DNA from: JAAXXJ01 sp964412455
Lineage (GTDB): Bacteria > Nitrospirota > UBA9217
NCBI GenBank assembly: GCA_964412455.1
Contig: CAYPOT010000144.1
Coordinates: 1-6,419 of the forward strand
Length of the DNA stretch: 6,419 bases
Reading direction: 5' to 3'
Of the stretch, positions 1 through 5,685 are shown piece by piece. A program made the translations under genes and the position numbers. A model generated the notes under the pieces. The model saw only the letters and a program-made list of their open reading frames with translations. It was not told the DNA's origin and did not search any database. Positions within the stretch are counted from its first letter, which is position 1. Every line of letters begins with the position of its first letter.

Positions 1-55
1 ACCTCCGACTCCTGCGTCCCGAACGCAGTACTCTACCAGGCTGAGCTACACCCCG
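1..55 (-). tRNA. tRNA-Pro (anticodon CGG), partial, 3' end outside the window
   Basis: Read on the minus strand, the sequence starts CGGGGTGTAGCTCAGCCTGG, the usual start of a bacterial proline tRNA. The acceptor 5' strand is CGGGGTG at 55-49. The D stem is GCTC/GAGT with loop AGCCTGGTA. The anticodon stem is CTGCG/CGCAG (28-24 and 16-12) around the loop TTCGGGA, which places the anticodon CGG at 21-19; it reads the codon CCG. The variable region GAGTC and the first part of the T arm (GGAGGT) follow. The rest of the T arm, the 3' acceptor strand and any CCA lie beyond position 1. The gene starts 27 bases after the ispB stop on the same strand, so it could be processed from an ispB read-through transcript or use a promoter inside the end of ispB. 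Identity is clear; only completeness is unknown. Confidence 0.95.
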
Positions 56-60
56 CTCAT

Positions 61-75
61 GGGCCGGAAAGGCCC
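61..75 (-). other. Short GC-rich hairpin between ispB and tRNA-Pro
   Basis: A perfect 5-bp inverted repeat, GGGCC/GGCCC with a 5-base loop, lies between the ispB stop and the tRNA 5' end. In the minus-strand transcript the T-run (TTTTTT) comes before the stem and none follows it, so it does not have the form of a rho-independent terminator. On the plus strand the stem is followed by A residues, which also does not fit. It may be a processing or spacer structure in an ispB-tRNA transcript, or chance. Confidence 0.4.
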
Positions 76-82
76 GAAAAAA

Positions 83-1045
83 CTAAAATTGCCGCGTTGC
101 GGCAAAGTGCGCCAATTCTAGCAGACATCGCTTATATTTTGAATCGGCAAGTGCGGCGATGGCCGCGCGGGCCGACTCCGCTTCGCGCATCGCCTGCTGG
201 CGCGTGAAATCCAGCGCTCCCGTGGCGTGGATAATTTGCAGCACCTCATCGAATTTTTCCATATCGCCCTGCTCGATCGCGCCGCGCACCACGGTGGCCT
301 GCGCCGGCGTGCCATGCTGCATCGCGTAAATCAGGGGCAGGGTGGGCTTGCCTTCTGCGAGATCGTCGCCGAGATGCTTGCCGGTCTGCGCCTCGTCTGC
401 GGAATAGTCGAGCACATCATCGACCAATTGGAACGCAGTGCCGAGGTGCATGCCGTATTTTGCCGCAGCCTCTTCATCGGCTGCGGAAGCCTTGCCCAGG
501 ATCGCACCGAGGCGCATCGCCGCCTCGAACAGCTTGGCGGTCTTGCAGTGGATCACGCGCATGTAGTTGGCCGCATCCACATCCGCATCGTGGCAGTTGA
601 GCAGTTGCAGCACCTCGCCCTCGGCGATGGTGTTGGTGGCGTCGGCCAGCGTCTGCATCACGCGCATCTCGCCGACTCCCACCATCATCTGGAAGGCGCG
701 CGAATACAGGAAATCACCGACCAGCACGCTGGCGGAATTGCCGAACAGCGCATTGGCCGTCTCGCGCCCACGACGCAACGCGGATTCGTCCACCACATCG
801 TCGTGCAGCAAGGTGGCGGTGTGGATGAACTCCACCACTGCCGCCAGGTCGTGATGATATTTGCCCCGGTAGCCGAAGGCTTCGGCGGACAGCACCACCA
901 ATGCCGGACGCAGCCGCTTGCCGCCGCTGTTGACGATGTATTCGCCGACCTGGTTGATCAGGATCACTTCCGAATGCAACCGGGCGCGTATCACCCGATC
1001 CACAGCCGCCATGTCCGCCGCGATCAATTGCTTGAGGTTTTCCAA
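83..1045 (-). CDS. ispB: Octaprenyl (long-chain all-trans polyprenyl) diphosphate synthase IspB
   Basis: This cytoplasmic enzyme adds isopentenyl diphosphate units to an allylic primer to make the C40-type side chain of ubiquinone or menaquinone. The 320-residue protein matches the family length (E. coli about 323) and is similar to E. coli IspB throughout. Visible motifs are GGKRLRP (41-47), the first aspartate-rich motif HDDVVD (81-86) followed by RRG (91-93), KT (169-170 region), the second aspartate-rich motif FQLVDDVLDY (205-214) and EGKPTLPL (231-238). Ala77, five residues before the first Asp of motif one, is the small residue typical of long-chain rather than farnesyl or geranylgeranyl synthases. 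The start codon is TTG at 1045-1043, preceded by AGGG eight bases upstream. The N-terminus MENLKQLIAADMAAV aligns with that of E. coli IspB, and no ATG or GTG lies upstream in frame before a stop. The stop is TAG. Exact chain length is inferred. Confidence 0.96.
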   Translation of the reverse strand: MENLKQLIAADMAAVDRVIRARLHSEVILINQVGEYIVNSGGKRLRPALVVLSAEAFGYRGKYHHDLAAVVEFIHTATLLHDDVVDESALRRGRETANALFGNSASVLVGDFLYSRAFQMMVGVGEMRVMQTLADATNTIAEGEVLQLLNCHDADVDAANYMRVIHCKTAKLFEAAMRLGAILGKASAADEEAAAKYGMHLGTAFQLVDDVLDYSADEAQTGKHLGDDLAEGKPTLPLIYAMQHGTPAQATVVRGAIEQGDMEKFDEVLQIIHATGALDFTRQQAMREAESARAAIAALADSKYKRCLLELAHFAATRQF

Positions 1046-1114
1046 GAATTCTGCCCTGATCCGTTTTATCGCTGCGCTGCGCGATTGAAAGAATATTACC
1101 GGGTTAGCCCTGCA
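1046..1114 (-). other. 69-base intergenic gap upstream of ispB, no firm promoter
   Basis: This gap separates the TAA stop of the binding-protein gene from the TTG start of ispB. It contains a TAATAT (1096-1091) resembling a -10 box, but no acceptable -35 sequence lies 16-18 bases before it. It also holds the AGGG used as the probable ribosome binding site. No terminator hairpin is visible, so read-through from the upstream operon into ispB is possible. Confidence 0.4.
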
Positions 1115-2305
1115 TTACTGTTTCAGGACAAAAGATCTTTCCCCGCTCTCCCCTTTTTTGACTTTGCAGATAGTGGGATGTTTGACCGGCATGTTTTCCG
1201 AGGTGAAGCTTGTCTTTCCGGTCACGCCGATGCAGTCTTTGCGGTTGATGAGTGCCTCTCTTACCAGTGTGGTATCGGTCGATCCCGCATCCTTGATCGC
1301 GTCGGCAAGCAACATGAAGGTGTCGTAGGCCAGAGCGGCGAAACGGTCGGGCTTGTCTTGCCCAAAATCCTGCATGAACTCTTCCATCTTGGCCGATTTG
1401 TTATCGGCAAAAAAGGTGGTGTAGGTGAGCGTTTCATTCACGGCATCACCGCCCCGTAAATATTCCTCCGAAAAGAGGTCTTCGCCGCCGATGATAGGCT
1501 GGTTCAGCCCGGCTTTTTTCAACTCCTGCGCAAGCAGGACAGCTTCTGTGGCGCCTCCCGTGTAGATTATCCCGTGCAGGGTATCGGGGCTTTTCTTTAT
1601 CGCCGCAACGACCGCGCCTATGTTGCTGCCTCCGGCGAAGGTATCGTAGGTGTCGGCTTCGAGTTTTATCACGCCGTTATGCTTGCTCAATGCCCTCTTG
1701 AACAGCGAACTCAATTCCAGAGAAAACTCGTTGTCGGCCGCCGTGACCAGCGCGTAATTGCCCCCCAGCTCCGCAATTGCGTACTTGATCAAATCCTCCG
1801 TTGCGGTTTCATCTGGAACGGCGGTGCGAAACACGAACGGCCCGCTGGCCTTGAGCTGTCTCCTTGATCCGACAGAGACGAATATGGTTTTGGATTCATT
1901 GACCAGATGGATGGACGAAAAAGTGGACGCGCCGGTGGGAGCCGCCAATATGGCAATAACCCTCTGGCCGATAAGCTCCTTCACAGCCTGGGTGGATAAC
2001 CCTATGTCGCTTTTATCGTCATAGTGGAGCACCTTGATTTCCTTGCCCGCTATCCCGCCCTGGGCGTTGAATCGCTTGGCGGCCGCCAATGCGCCCGCTA
2101 CCACACTCTTGCCGTAAGCCGCTTCCTCGCCCGTTTCAGGCCCGATAATGCCTATGATCAATGGCCTTTCGTCTCCGACTATTTCCGGCGCCGTTGCCTT
2201 TTTTTCCTTGGAACAGCCAGAGAGCAGCGACAGCACCATTGCCACGACAACCATCAGGCTGATTTTGTTATGCGATGTTTTCATGGGGATATTGATGGGT
2301 TTCAT
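1115..2305 (-). CDS. Periplasmic substrate-binding lipoprotein, Leu/Ile/Val-binding (Peripla_BP_6) family, orphan
   Basis: This is a type I periplasmic binding protein of 396 residues, probably anchored to the outer membrane. A signal peptide ends in the lipobox LLSGC with Cys31 as the lipidated residue; Ser at +2 favours outer-membrane sorting. The mature protein shows the family signatures IGIIGPETGEEAAYG (51-65), FNAQGGIAGKEIKVLHYDD (79-97), GPFVFRTAVPDE (155-166), a second-lobe IIYTGG (246-251), AYDTFMLLADAI (326-337) and GVTGKTSF (360-367). The loop SVGSRRQL (144-151) stands where amino-acid-binding members have S-A-T-x-P, so the ligand may not be a plain amino acid. Cys358 and Cys380 could form a disulfide. 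The start is ATG at 2305, with a GGGAG about 15 bases upstream; an alternative ATG at 2284 gives a more compact signal peptide but has no ribosome binding site. No Liv permease or ATPase is adjacent. It follows the GldG/DUF4340 operon by 22 bases, so co-transcription is likely. The ligand is unknown. Confidence 0.9.
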   Translation of the reverse strand: MKPINIPMKTSHNKISLMVVVAMVLSLLSGCSKEKKATAPEIVGDERPLIIGIIGPETGEEAAYGKSVVAGALAAAKRFNAQGGIAGKEIKVLHYDDKSDIGLSTQAVKELIGQRVIAILAAPTGASTFSSIHLVNESKTIFVSVGSRRQLKASGPFVFRTAVPDETATEDLIKYAIAELGGNYALVTAADNEFSLELSSLFKRALSKHNGVIKLEADTYDTFAGGSNIGAVVAAIKKSPDTLHGIIYTGGATEAVLLAQELKKAGLNQPIIGGEDLFSEEYLRGGDAVNETLTYTTFFADNKSAKMEEFMQDFGQDKPDRFAALAYDTFMLLADAIKDAGSTDTTLVREALINRKDCIGVTGKTSFTSENMPVKHPTICKVKKGESGERSFVLKQ

Positions 2306-2306
2306 T

Positions 2307-2325
2307 AAAAGCCGAAGAGGCTCCC
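2307..2325 (-). promoter_or_regulatory. Small hairpin overlapping the only Shine-Dalgarno-like sequence of the binding-protein gene
   Basis: In the 22-base gap the minus strand reads GGGAGCCTCTTCGGCTTTTA just before the ATG. AGCC (2322-2319) pairs with GGCT (2313-2310) around the loop TCTTC. The flanking GGG can form wobble pairs with the following TTT. The structure covers GGGAG, the only Shine-Dalgarno-like sequence, and ends in four Ts. It might lower translation of the binding protein relative to the exporter genes, or act as a weak attenuator. It is short, and either role is inference. Confidence 0.3.
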
Positions 2326-2327
2326 GC

Positions 2328-3290
2328 TCACGAACCGGCGTCAGCCTCCAATAATTTATCCATATTCAAGATGAGGGTCTCGACCAATCCCTCTTCGACA
2401 TCAAATACTTTCTGCGCCTGATCTATCCTGGCGAAATACCCTCTCCTTGCCCGATCCTTGTCGCCGATGGTGAGTATGTACGGTTTCTCTTTTTGCTCTT
2501 GGTGGATGGTCAATTGCAACATCGGCGAAGCTAGGCCGTAAGGGGCAAGATTTGCCGGGCTTTCGTCGACGAACGCCTTTATTTCGCCGTTTTTTATTGC
2601 ATACAGATATTCCAGCACCTTCGCCATGGAGGCGATCCCGGCCACGGGTTCGAGCACGTTCCACTTTGACTGATTCTGCACGATGACGACCCTGCTCGCG
2701 CCCTTTTTGACTATTTCCAGTCGGCTCAACTTGGTCGGATCGAAGTCCAGGATGGTCTTGTCGCGCAAATCATAGACCTCTTTGCTCACCTCTTTCTTGA
2801 GGTCCGAGTGTACGCGGTACACTTCCGGTCGATCCTTGAACATGACATACGCCATATTGTTGGTCGGCCCTCGCTCTCCGAAAACAATGACGGTCTCGCC
2901 GTTGGCAGACTTCAGGCCCATTTCGACCTGGGGATCATCCAGGCCCAGCTCGACCAGCTTGGCATGATCGACTTTCTCGAACAGTACCGCGTCCTTTCTG
3001 GACGTAACAACGTTGGTCAATAATTTTTCTATCGCCTTGGCATCCCCTTTAGCGCTCAACGGCTGAACCAGCTTCCACTCGTCTTTTTCCCGGATCGCCT
3101 TGATCTGGCGGCTTTCTTTAATGTAGTTAATCCAGAATTCGGAGATGTCCTTCTCGGCGGTGGGCAGCAGTTTCAATTGTTCTTCTTTAAACTGCTTGGC
3201 CGCCTCCTCCTTCTTGTCAAAGAAAAAGAACGCGCCGCTCAAGGTGATCAGCACGATAAACCAGAACAGGGTCTTTTTAGTGAAGTTCAC
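2328..3290 (-). CDS. DUF4340-family membrane-anchored periplasmic protein of a Gld-type ABC operon
   Basis: The 320-residue protein has one N-terminal membrane helix (about 8-24, WFIVLITLSGAFFFF core) after a short Lys-containing N-terminus. The remaining residues are predicted to lie in the periplasm. The body contains two copies of the DUF4340 pattern. Copy one has W72-KLVQP, LGLDDP (115-120), VIVFGE (134-139) and VYRV (157-160). Copy two has W210-NVLEP, YGLASP (251-256), ILTIGD (272-277) and VFDV (295-298). The link is YDLRDKTILDFDPTKLSRLEI (173-193). DUF4340 proteins commonly follow GldG-like genes, so a structural or regulatory role in the same complex is inferred; no enzymatic motif is visible. 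The start is GTG at 3290-3288, sharing GTGA with the upstream TGA stop, with GAAGG (3303-3299) eight bases upstream. No ATG near the N-terminus fits better, because later Met codons would remove the helix. Confidence 0.87.
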   Translation of the reverse strand: MNFTKKTLFWFIVLITLSGAFFFFDKKEEAAKQFKEEQLKLLPTAEKDISEFWINYIKESRQIKAIREKDEWKLVQPLSAKGDAKAIEKLLTNVVTSRKDAVLFEKVDHAKLVELGLDDPQVEMGLKSANGETVIVFGERGPTNNMAYVMFKDRPEVYRVHSDLKKEVSKEVYDLRDKTILDFDPTKLSRLEIVKKGASRVVIVQNQSKWNVLEPVAGIASMAKVLEYLYAIKNGEIKAFVDESPANLAPYGLASPMLQLTIHQEQKEKPYILTIGDKDRARRGYFARIDQAQKVFDVEEGLVETLILNMDKLLEADAGS

Positions 3291-4903
3291 GCGCCGCGCC
3301 TTCTTCTGGCGGTTACGCCCATCCCCGCCACCAACAACAGTGAAGGCACAATCACCACGGAAAGCCAGAAGACCATTTTCCCCTGCACCGCGGTCAGCAG
3401 AAGGGGAGTTATGCCCGCTTCTTTTTTCCTGATTGAGATCAAAGTGTGCTCCTCTGCCAGCCAGTTAAGCATGTTCAGGAGGAAATCCCTGTTTCCCGCC
3501 TTCATGAATTTATTGCTCGCAAAGTCGGAATCCCCGGTGACCAGAATCTTTCCCCATGTCTTCAGGCTGTCTTCAGGCCCTTCGGCAGCCTGGTCGCCCT
3601 TGGCCTGATCGCCTTTGGTTTTATTACCCTTATCGCCCCCATCAAGGTCTACTTCCACGGCGGTGACCGCCACCACGCTGATGGGGCCGCGTTGATGCTT
3701 GTCCGGGTTGAATTCCTCGTCATCCTTGGTGAGTTTTCTGAGGTCGCTCGTCACGGTCCAGCTCTTGTCGCTGGTTTTGGCAAGATCCCAGCTCCCCTTG
3801 GCTGGCTCTTCCTTTATATGGACGGAACGGGCAAACGGGAAAAAAGTAAACTGCTCGAACTCACGGGTGACGGGGTGCTCCTTGTGGTATTGCACCACCA
3901 CCGGTATCGCGATATTGCTGCCGGAAACCTGGCTCATCTTGTCGAAGATGAGATCGTTGGTCAGCTCGAAACCGAATCCGGCCAGATAGTTCGTGAGCCT
4001 CGGCAACCCGCCGCTGGGGTCGACCATGAACATGACGCGCCCGCCTTTTTTGACGAAGGCCGTTATCTTGTCCAGCTCGGTCTGCAAATAGTCGGTTTCC
4101 GGGCCGCTCACCACCAACACGGCGGCATCGTCCGGCACCTTCTCTGCGTTGACCAACAGCAGGTCGCGCACCTGATGGTTTTCTCTCTCGATCGCCTCCT
4201 TGACCTGCGAATAACCGTCTTCTTCCCTGTTGTCGGTGCGCTTCTCGCCGTGCCCGCTAGCGAAATAGAAAACCTTGACGCCCTTGCTGACCAGCTTGAG
4301 CAGGGAATTGGTGAGCCTGTTTTCGGACTCGATACCCTCGACAATCTCCTTTTTGTCGCCATGCTTCAAGATGGTGGTTCTGTATGATGTCACTTCATAC
4401 TTTGCTGTTTCTATCGGATCTCTATCGGGGTCTACAAAGCGGAAACTGAATCTGGACGAGTGATAGGAATATTCGCTCAACAGGTCGGACATCGCCTGCC
4501 GCGTCCTCTGGTCGCCGCGATAGAAGGCGATTGCCTCTACGTCATCTTCCAGCGATTTCAATATTTTGACCGTATGGGCGGAGAGCGTGTACCGGCTATC
4601 CTTGGTCAGGTCGATCCGCGCCTTGTATTTGACCGACATGCCCGCAATAAGCCCGACTATCACCAGGAACACTACGCTCATGATCGCCGTATTAAATGCG
4701 TACTTGGTGGAGCGCTTGGTGATGAATTCCCTGATTTCCTTGAAGTAGATGTAGAAAAACAGCAGCAGCGCCAGAAGCCCTATCCAGATCAGGGCCAATG
4801 GCAGATTTCCCATCTCTCCGGTTATCGCATAAGTGACGCCGCCCGCCGCCATCAAAAAAACGGACAGCAGACCCAACGGCGCGAAGAATCCTCTGGCGTT
4901 CAT
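3287..4903 (-). CDS. GldG-like ABC transporter auxiliary protein (ABC_transp_aux domain)
   Basis: The 538-residue protein has three N-terminal membrane helices (about 7-27, 34-54, 73-91), a large periplasmic domain (92-509) and a C-terminal helix (about 510-530) ending in a basic tail TARRRRGA. Family hallmarks are RIDLTKDSRYTLS (96-108) directly after the third helix, the segment FASGHGEKR (214-222), VDPSGG (294-299), GDSDFASN (457-464) and NRDFLLNMLNWLAEE (471-485). In Flavobacterium the related GldG works with GldA and GldF in gliding. Homologues are widespread in non-gliding bacteria, so gliding should not be assumed here. A charged low-complexity linker (421-446) precedes the C-terminal part. 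The start at 4903 shares TAATG with the permease stop and has GAGGTGG five bases upstream. Starting at the further-upstream 4966 would add 21 residues, read from the permease's coding region, ahead of the natural N-terminus. The protein probably forms the extracytoplasmic part of the exporter. Confidence 0.9.
   Translation of the reverse strand: MNARGFFAPLGLLSVFLMAAGGVTYAITGEMGNLPLALIWIGLLALLLFFYIYFKEIREFITKRSTKYAFNTAIMSVVFLVIVGLIAGMSVKYKARIDLTKDSRYTLSAHTVKILKSLEDDVEAIAFYRGDQRTRQAMSDLLSEYSYHSSRFSFRFVDPDRDPIETAKYEVTSYRTTILKHGDKKEIVEGIESENRLTNSLLKLVSKGVKVFYFASGHGEKRTDNREEDGYSQVKEAIERENHQVRDLLLVNAEKVPDDAAVLVVSGPETDYLQTELDKITAFVKKGGRVMFMVDPSGGLPRLTNYLAGFGFELTNDLIFDKMSQVSGSNIAIPVVVQYHKEHPVTREFEQFTFFPFARSVHIKEEPAKGSWDLAKTSDKSWTVTSDLRKLTKDDEEFNPDKHQRGPISVVAVTAVEVDLDGGDKGNKTKGDQAKGDQAAEGPEDSLKTWGKILVTGDSDFASNKFMKAGNRDFLLNMLNWLAEEHTLISIRKKEAGITPLLLTAVQGKMVFWLSVVIVPSLLLVAGMGVTARRRRGA
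3587..3616 (-). repeat. Two-unit 15-base in-frame tandem repeat (KGDQA KGDQA)
   Basis: Units 3616-3602 and 3601-3587 encode Lys-Gly-Asp-Gln-Ala twice and differ by three bases, all at third codon positions. They lie in a charged, Gly/Lys/Asp-rich linker (residues 421-446) of the GldG-like protein, next to a related DKGNKTK segment. Synonymous differences suggest the duplication is not very recent or that the peptide is kept. It is probably a flexible linker of variable length. Confidence 0.75.
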
Positions 4904-5685
4904 TATTTCCACCTCTTCGATTCCAGACTTCTGAGTGTGAGGAACAGAAACAGCACGATGAAGCAAAGGTAATAAATGATGTCAGTCGAATCCACCACCC
5001 CCTTCGACATGCTTTCTATGTGCTCGTTGATCGAAAGATAGGTAAGGAATCGTCCCAACCCGGCGGATACCAGCGGAGCCGAATAGCTGATCAGCCAGAA
5101 AAAGAACAGCATGGCGAAGGAGATGGAAGCCGAGACGATCTGGTTTTCCGTCAACGACGAAGTGAAAAGTCCCAGGGAAATGGCCGAAGCTCCCAGCAAA
5201 ACCAGCCCCAGATAGCCCGTCCAGATCGGCACCACCTCCGGTTCGCCGAAAGCAACCAGGAGGAGGGGGTAAGTAACCGTCAACGACACCATGGTCATCA
5301 TCACGACGAGGCAGGCCAAGTATTTGCCCAGCACAACGTCGATATCGTTGACCGGAAAGGTCAGCAGCAATTCGATCGTGCCGGTCTTCTTCTCTTCTGC
5401 CAGAAGCCTCATAGTCAATAACGGCGTCATCAGCAGCAGGATGATGCCGATGCTGCCAAACAGCGGCCTGATCACCGTCTCGTTGATATTCAATAGCTGG
5501 TATTGCTTGGCCAGCATGGGGTCGGTCTGCGCCTGATAACTGACGATCGAGAAGGTGGCGGTGAGGTTGTAGAAAAAATACCCCGTCATCAGCAAGAACA
5601 TGATGATCACGATGTAAACCGTGAACGAGCTGAAGTAGGACTTCAGCTCCCGACCGAGGATGAGGCTGACGTTCCTGATATTCAT
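4903..5685 (-). CDS. ABC-2 type permease, GldF-like
   Basis: The 260-residue integral inner-membrane protein has about six helices (roughly 20-40, 75-93, 120-146, 153-175, 183-205, 236-252), the usual size and topology of a short ABC-2 permease. The cytoplasmic segment TMRLLAEEKKTGTIELLLTF (91-110) is the typical coupling region after helix two. The C-terminal part has a further conserved-looking stretch, NEHIESMSKGVVDSTDIIYY (220-239). It would form the transmembrane channel for the ATPase encoded just upstream, with the GldG-like and DUF4340 proteins as periplasmic partners; the substrate is unknown. The start is ATG at 5685, within ATGA shared with the ATPase stop, with a strong AAGGAGG at 5696-5690. 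An in-frame start at 5763 would add 26 residues of Gly/Arg-rich sequence read from the ATPase coding region and is rejected. Confidence 0.93.
   Translation of the reverse strand: MNIRNVSLILGRELKSYFSSFTVYIVIIMFLLMTGYFFYNLTATFSIVSYQAQTDPMLAKQYQLLNINETVIRPLFGSIGIILLLMTPLLTMRLLAEEKKTGTIELLLTFPVNDIDVVLGKYLACLVVMMTMVSLTVTYPLLLVAFGEPEVVPIWTGYLGLVLLGASAISLGLFTSSLTENQIVSASISFAMLFFFWLISYSAPLVSAGLGRFLTYLSINEHIESMSKGVVDSTDIIYYLCFIVLFLFLTLRSLESKRWK
4909..4915 (-). promoter_or_regulatory. Ribosome binding site GAGGTGG deciding the GldG-like start
   Basis: GAGGTGG lies five bases before the ATG at 4903, inside the last codons of the permease gene. With the TAATG stop/start overlap it supports 4903 over the longer 4966 start and implies coupled translation. 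Confidence 0.7.

Noticed and set aside
61..82. Hairpin plus A/T run as a rho-independent terminator for ispB
   Set aside because: In the transcript of ispB the T-run precedes the stem rather than following it, and the stem has only 5 bp.
1..82. tRNA-Pro end as an attachment site for an integrated element
   Set aside because: The tRNA 3' end is outside the window, and no integrase or repeated tRNA fragment is seen in it.
1091..1096. TAATAT as a -10 box of an ispB promoter
   Set aside because: No -35-like hexamer lies at a suitable distance upstream, so I could not support a promoter call.
227..1459. Long plus-strand open frame of 410 codons opposite ispB and the end of the binding-protein gene
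   Set aside because: It is His/Gln/Gly-rich with no recognisable domain, spans two well-supported minus-strand genes and their gap, and is explained by codon bias on the opposite strand.
3446..4387. Plus-strand open frame of 313 codons opposite the GldG-like gene
   Set aside because: It lies wholly inside a strongly recognised minus-strand gene and shows no family motifs.
4904..4966. Upstream start at 4966 for the GldG-like protein
   Set aside because: The extra 21 residues overlap the permease coding sequence, whereas 4903 has a good ribosome binding site and a TAATG junction.
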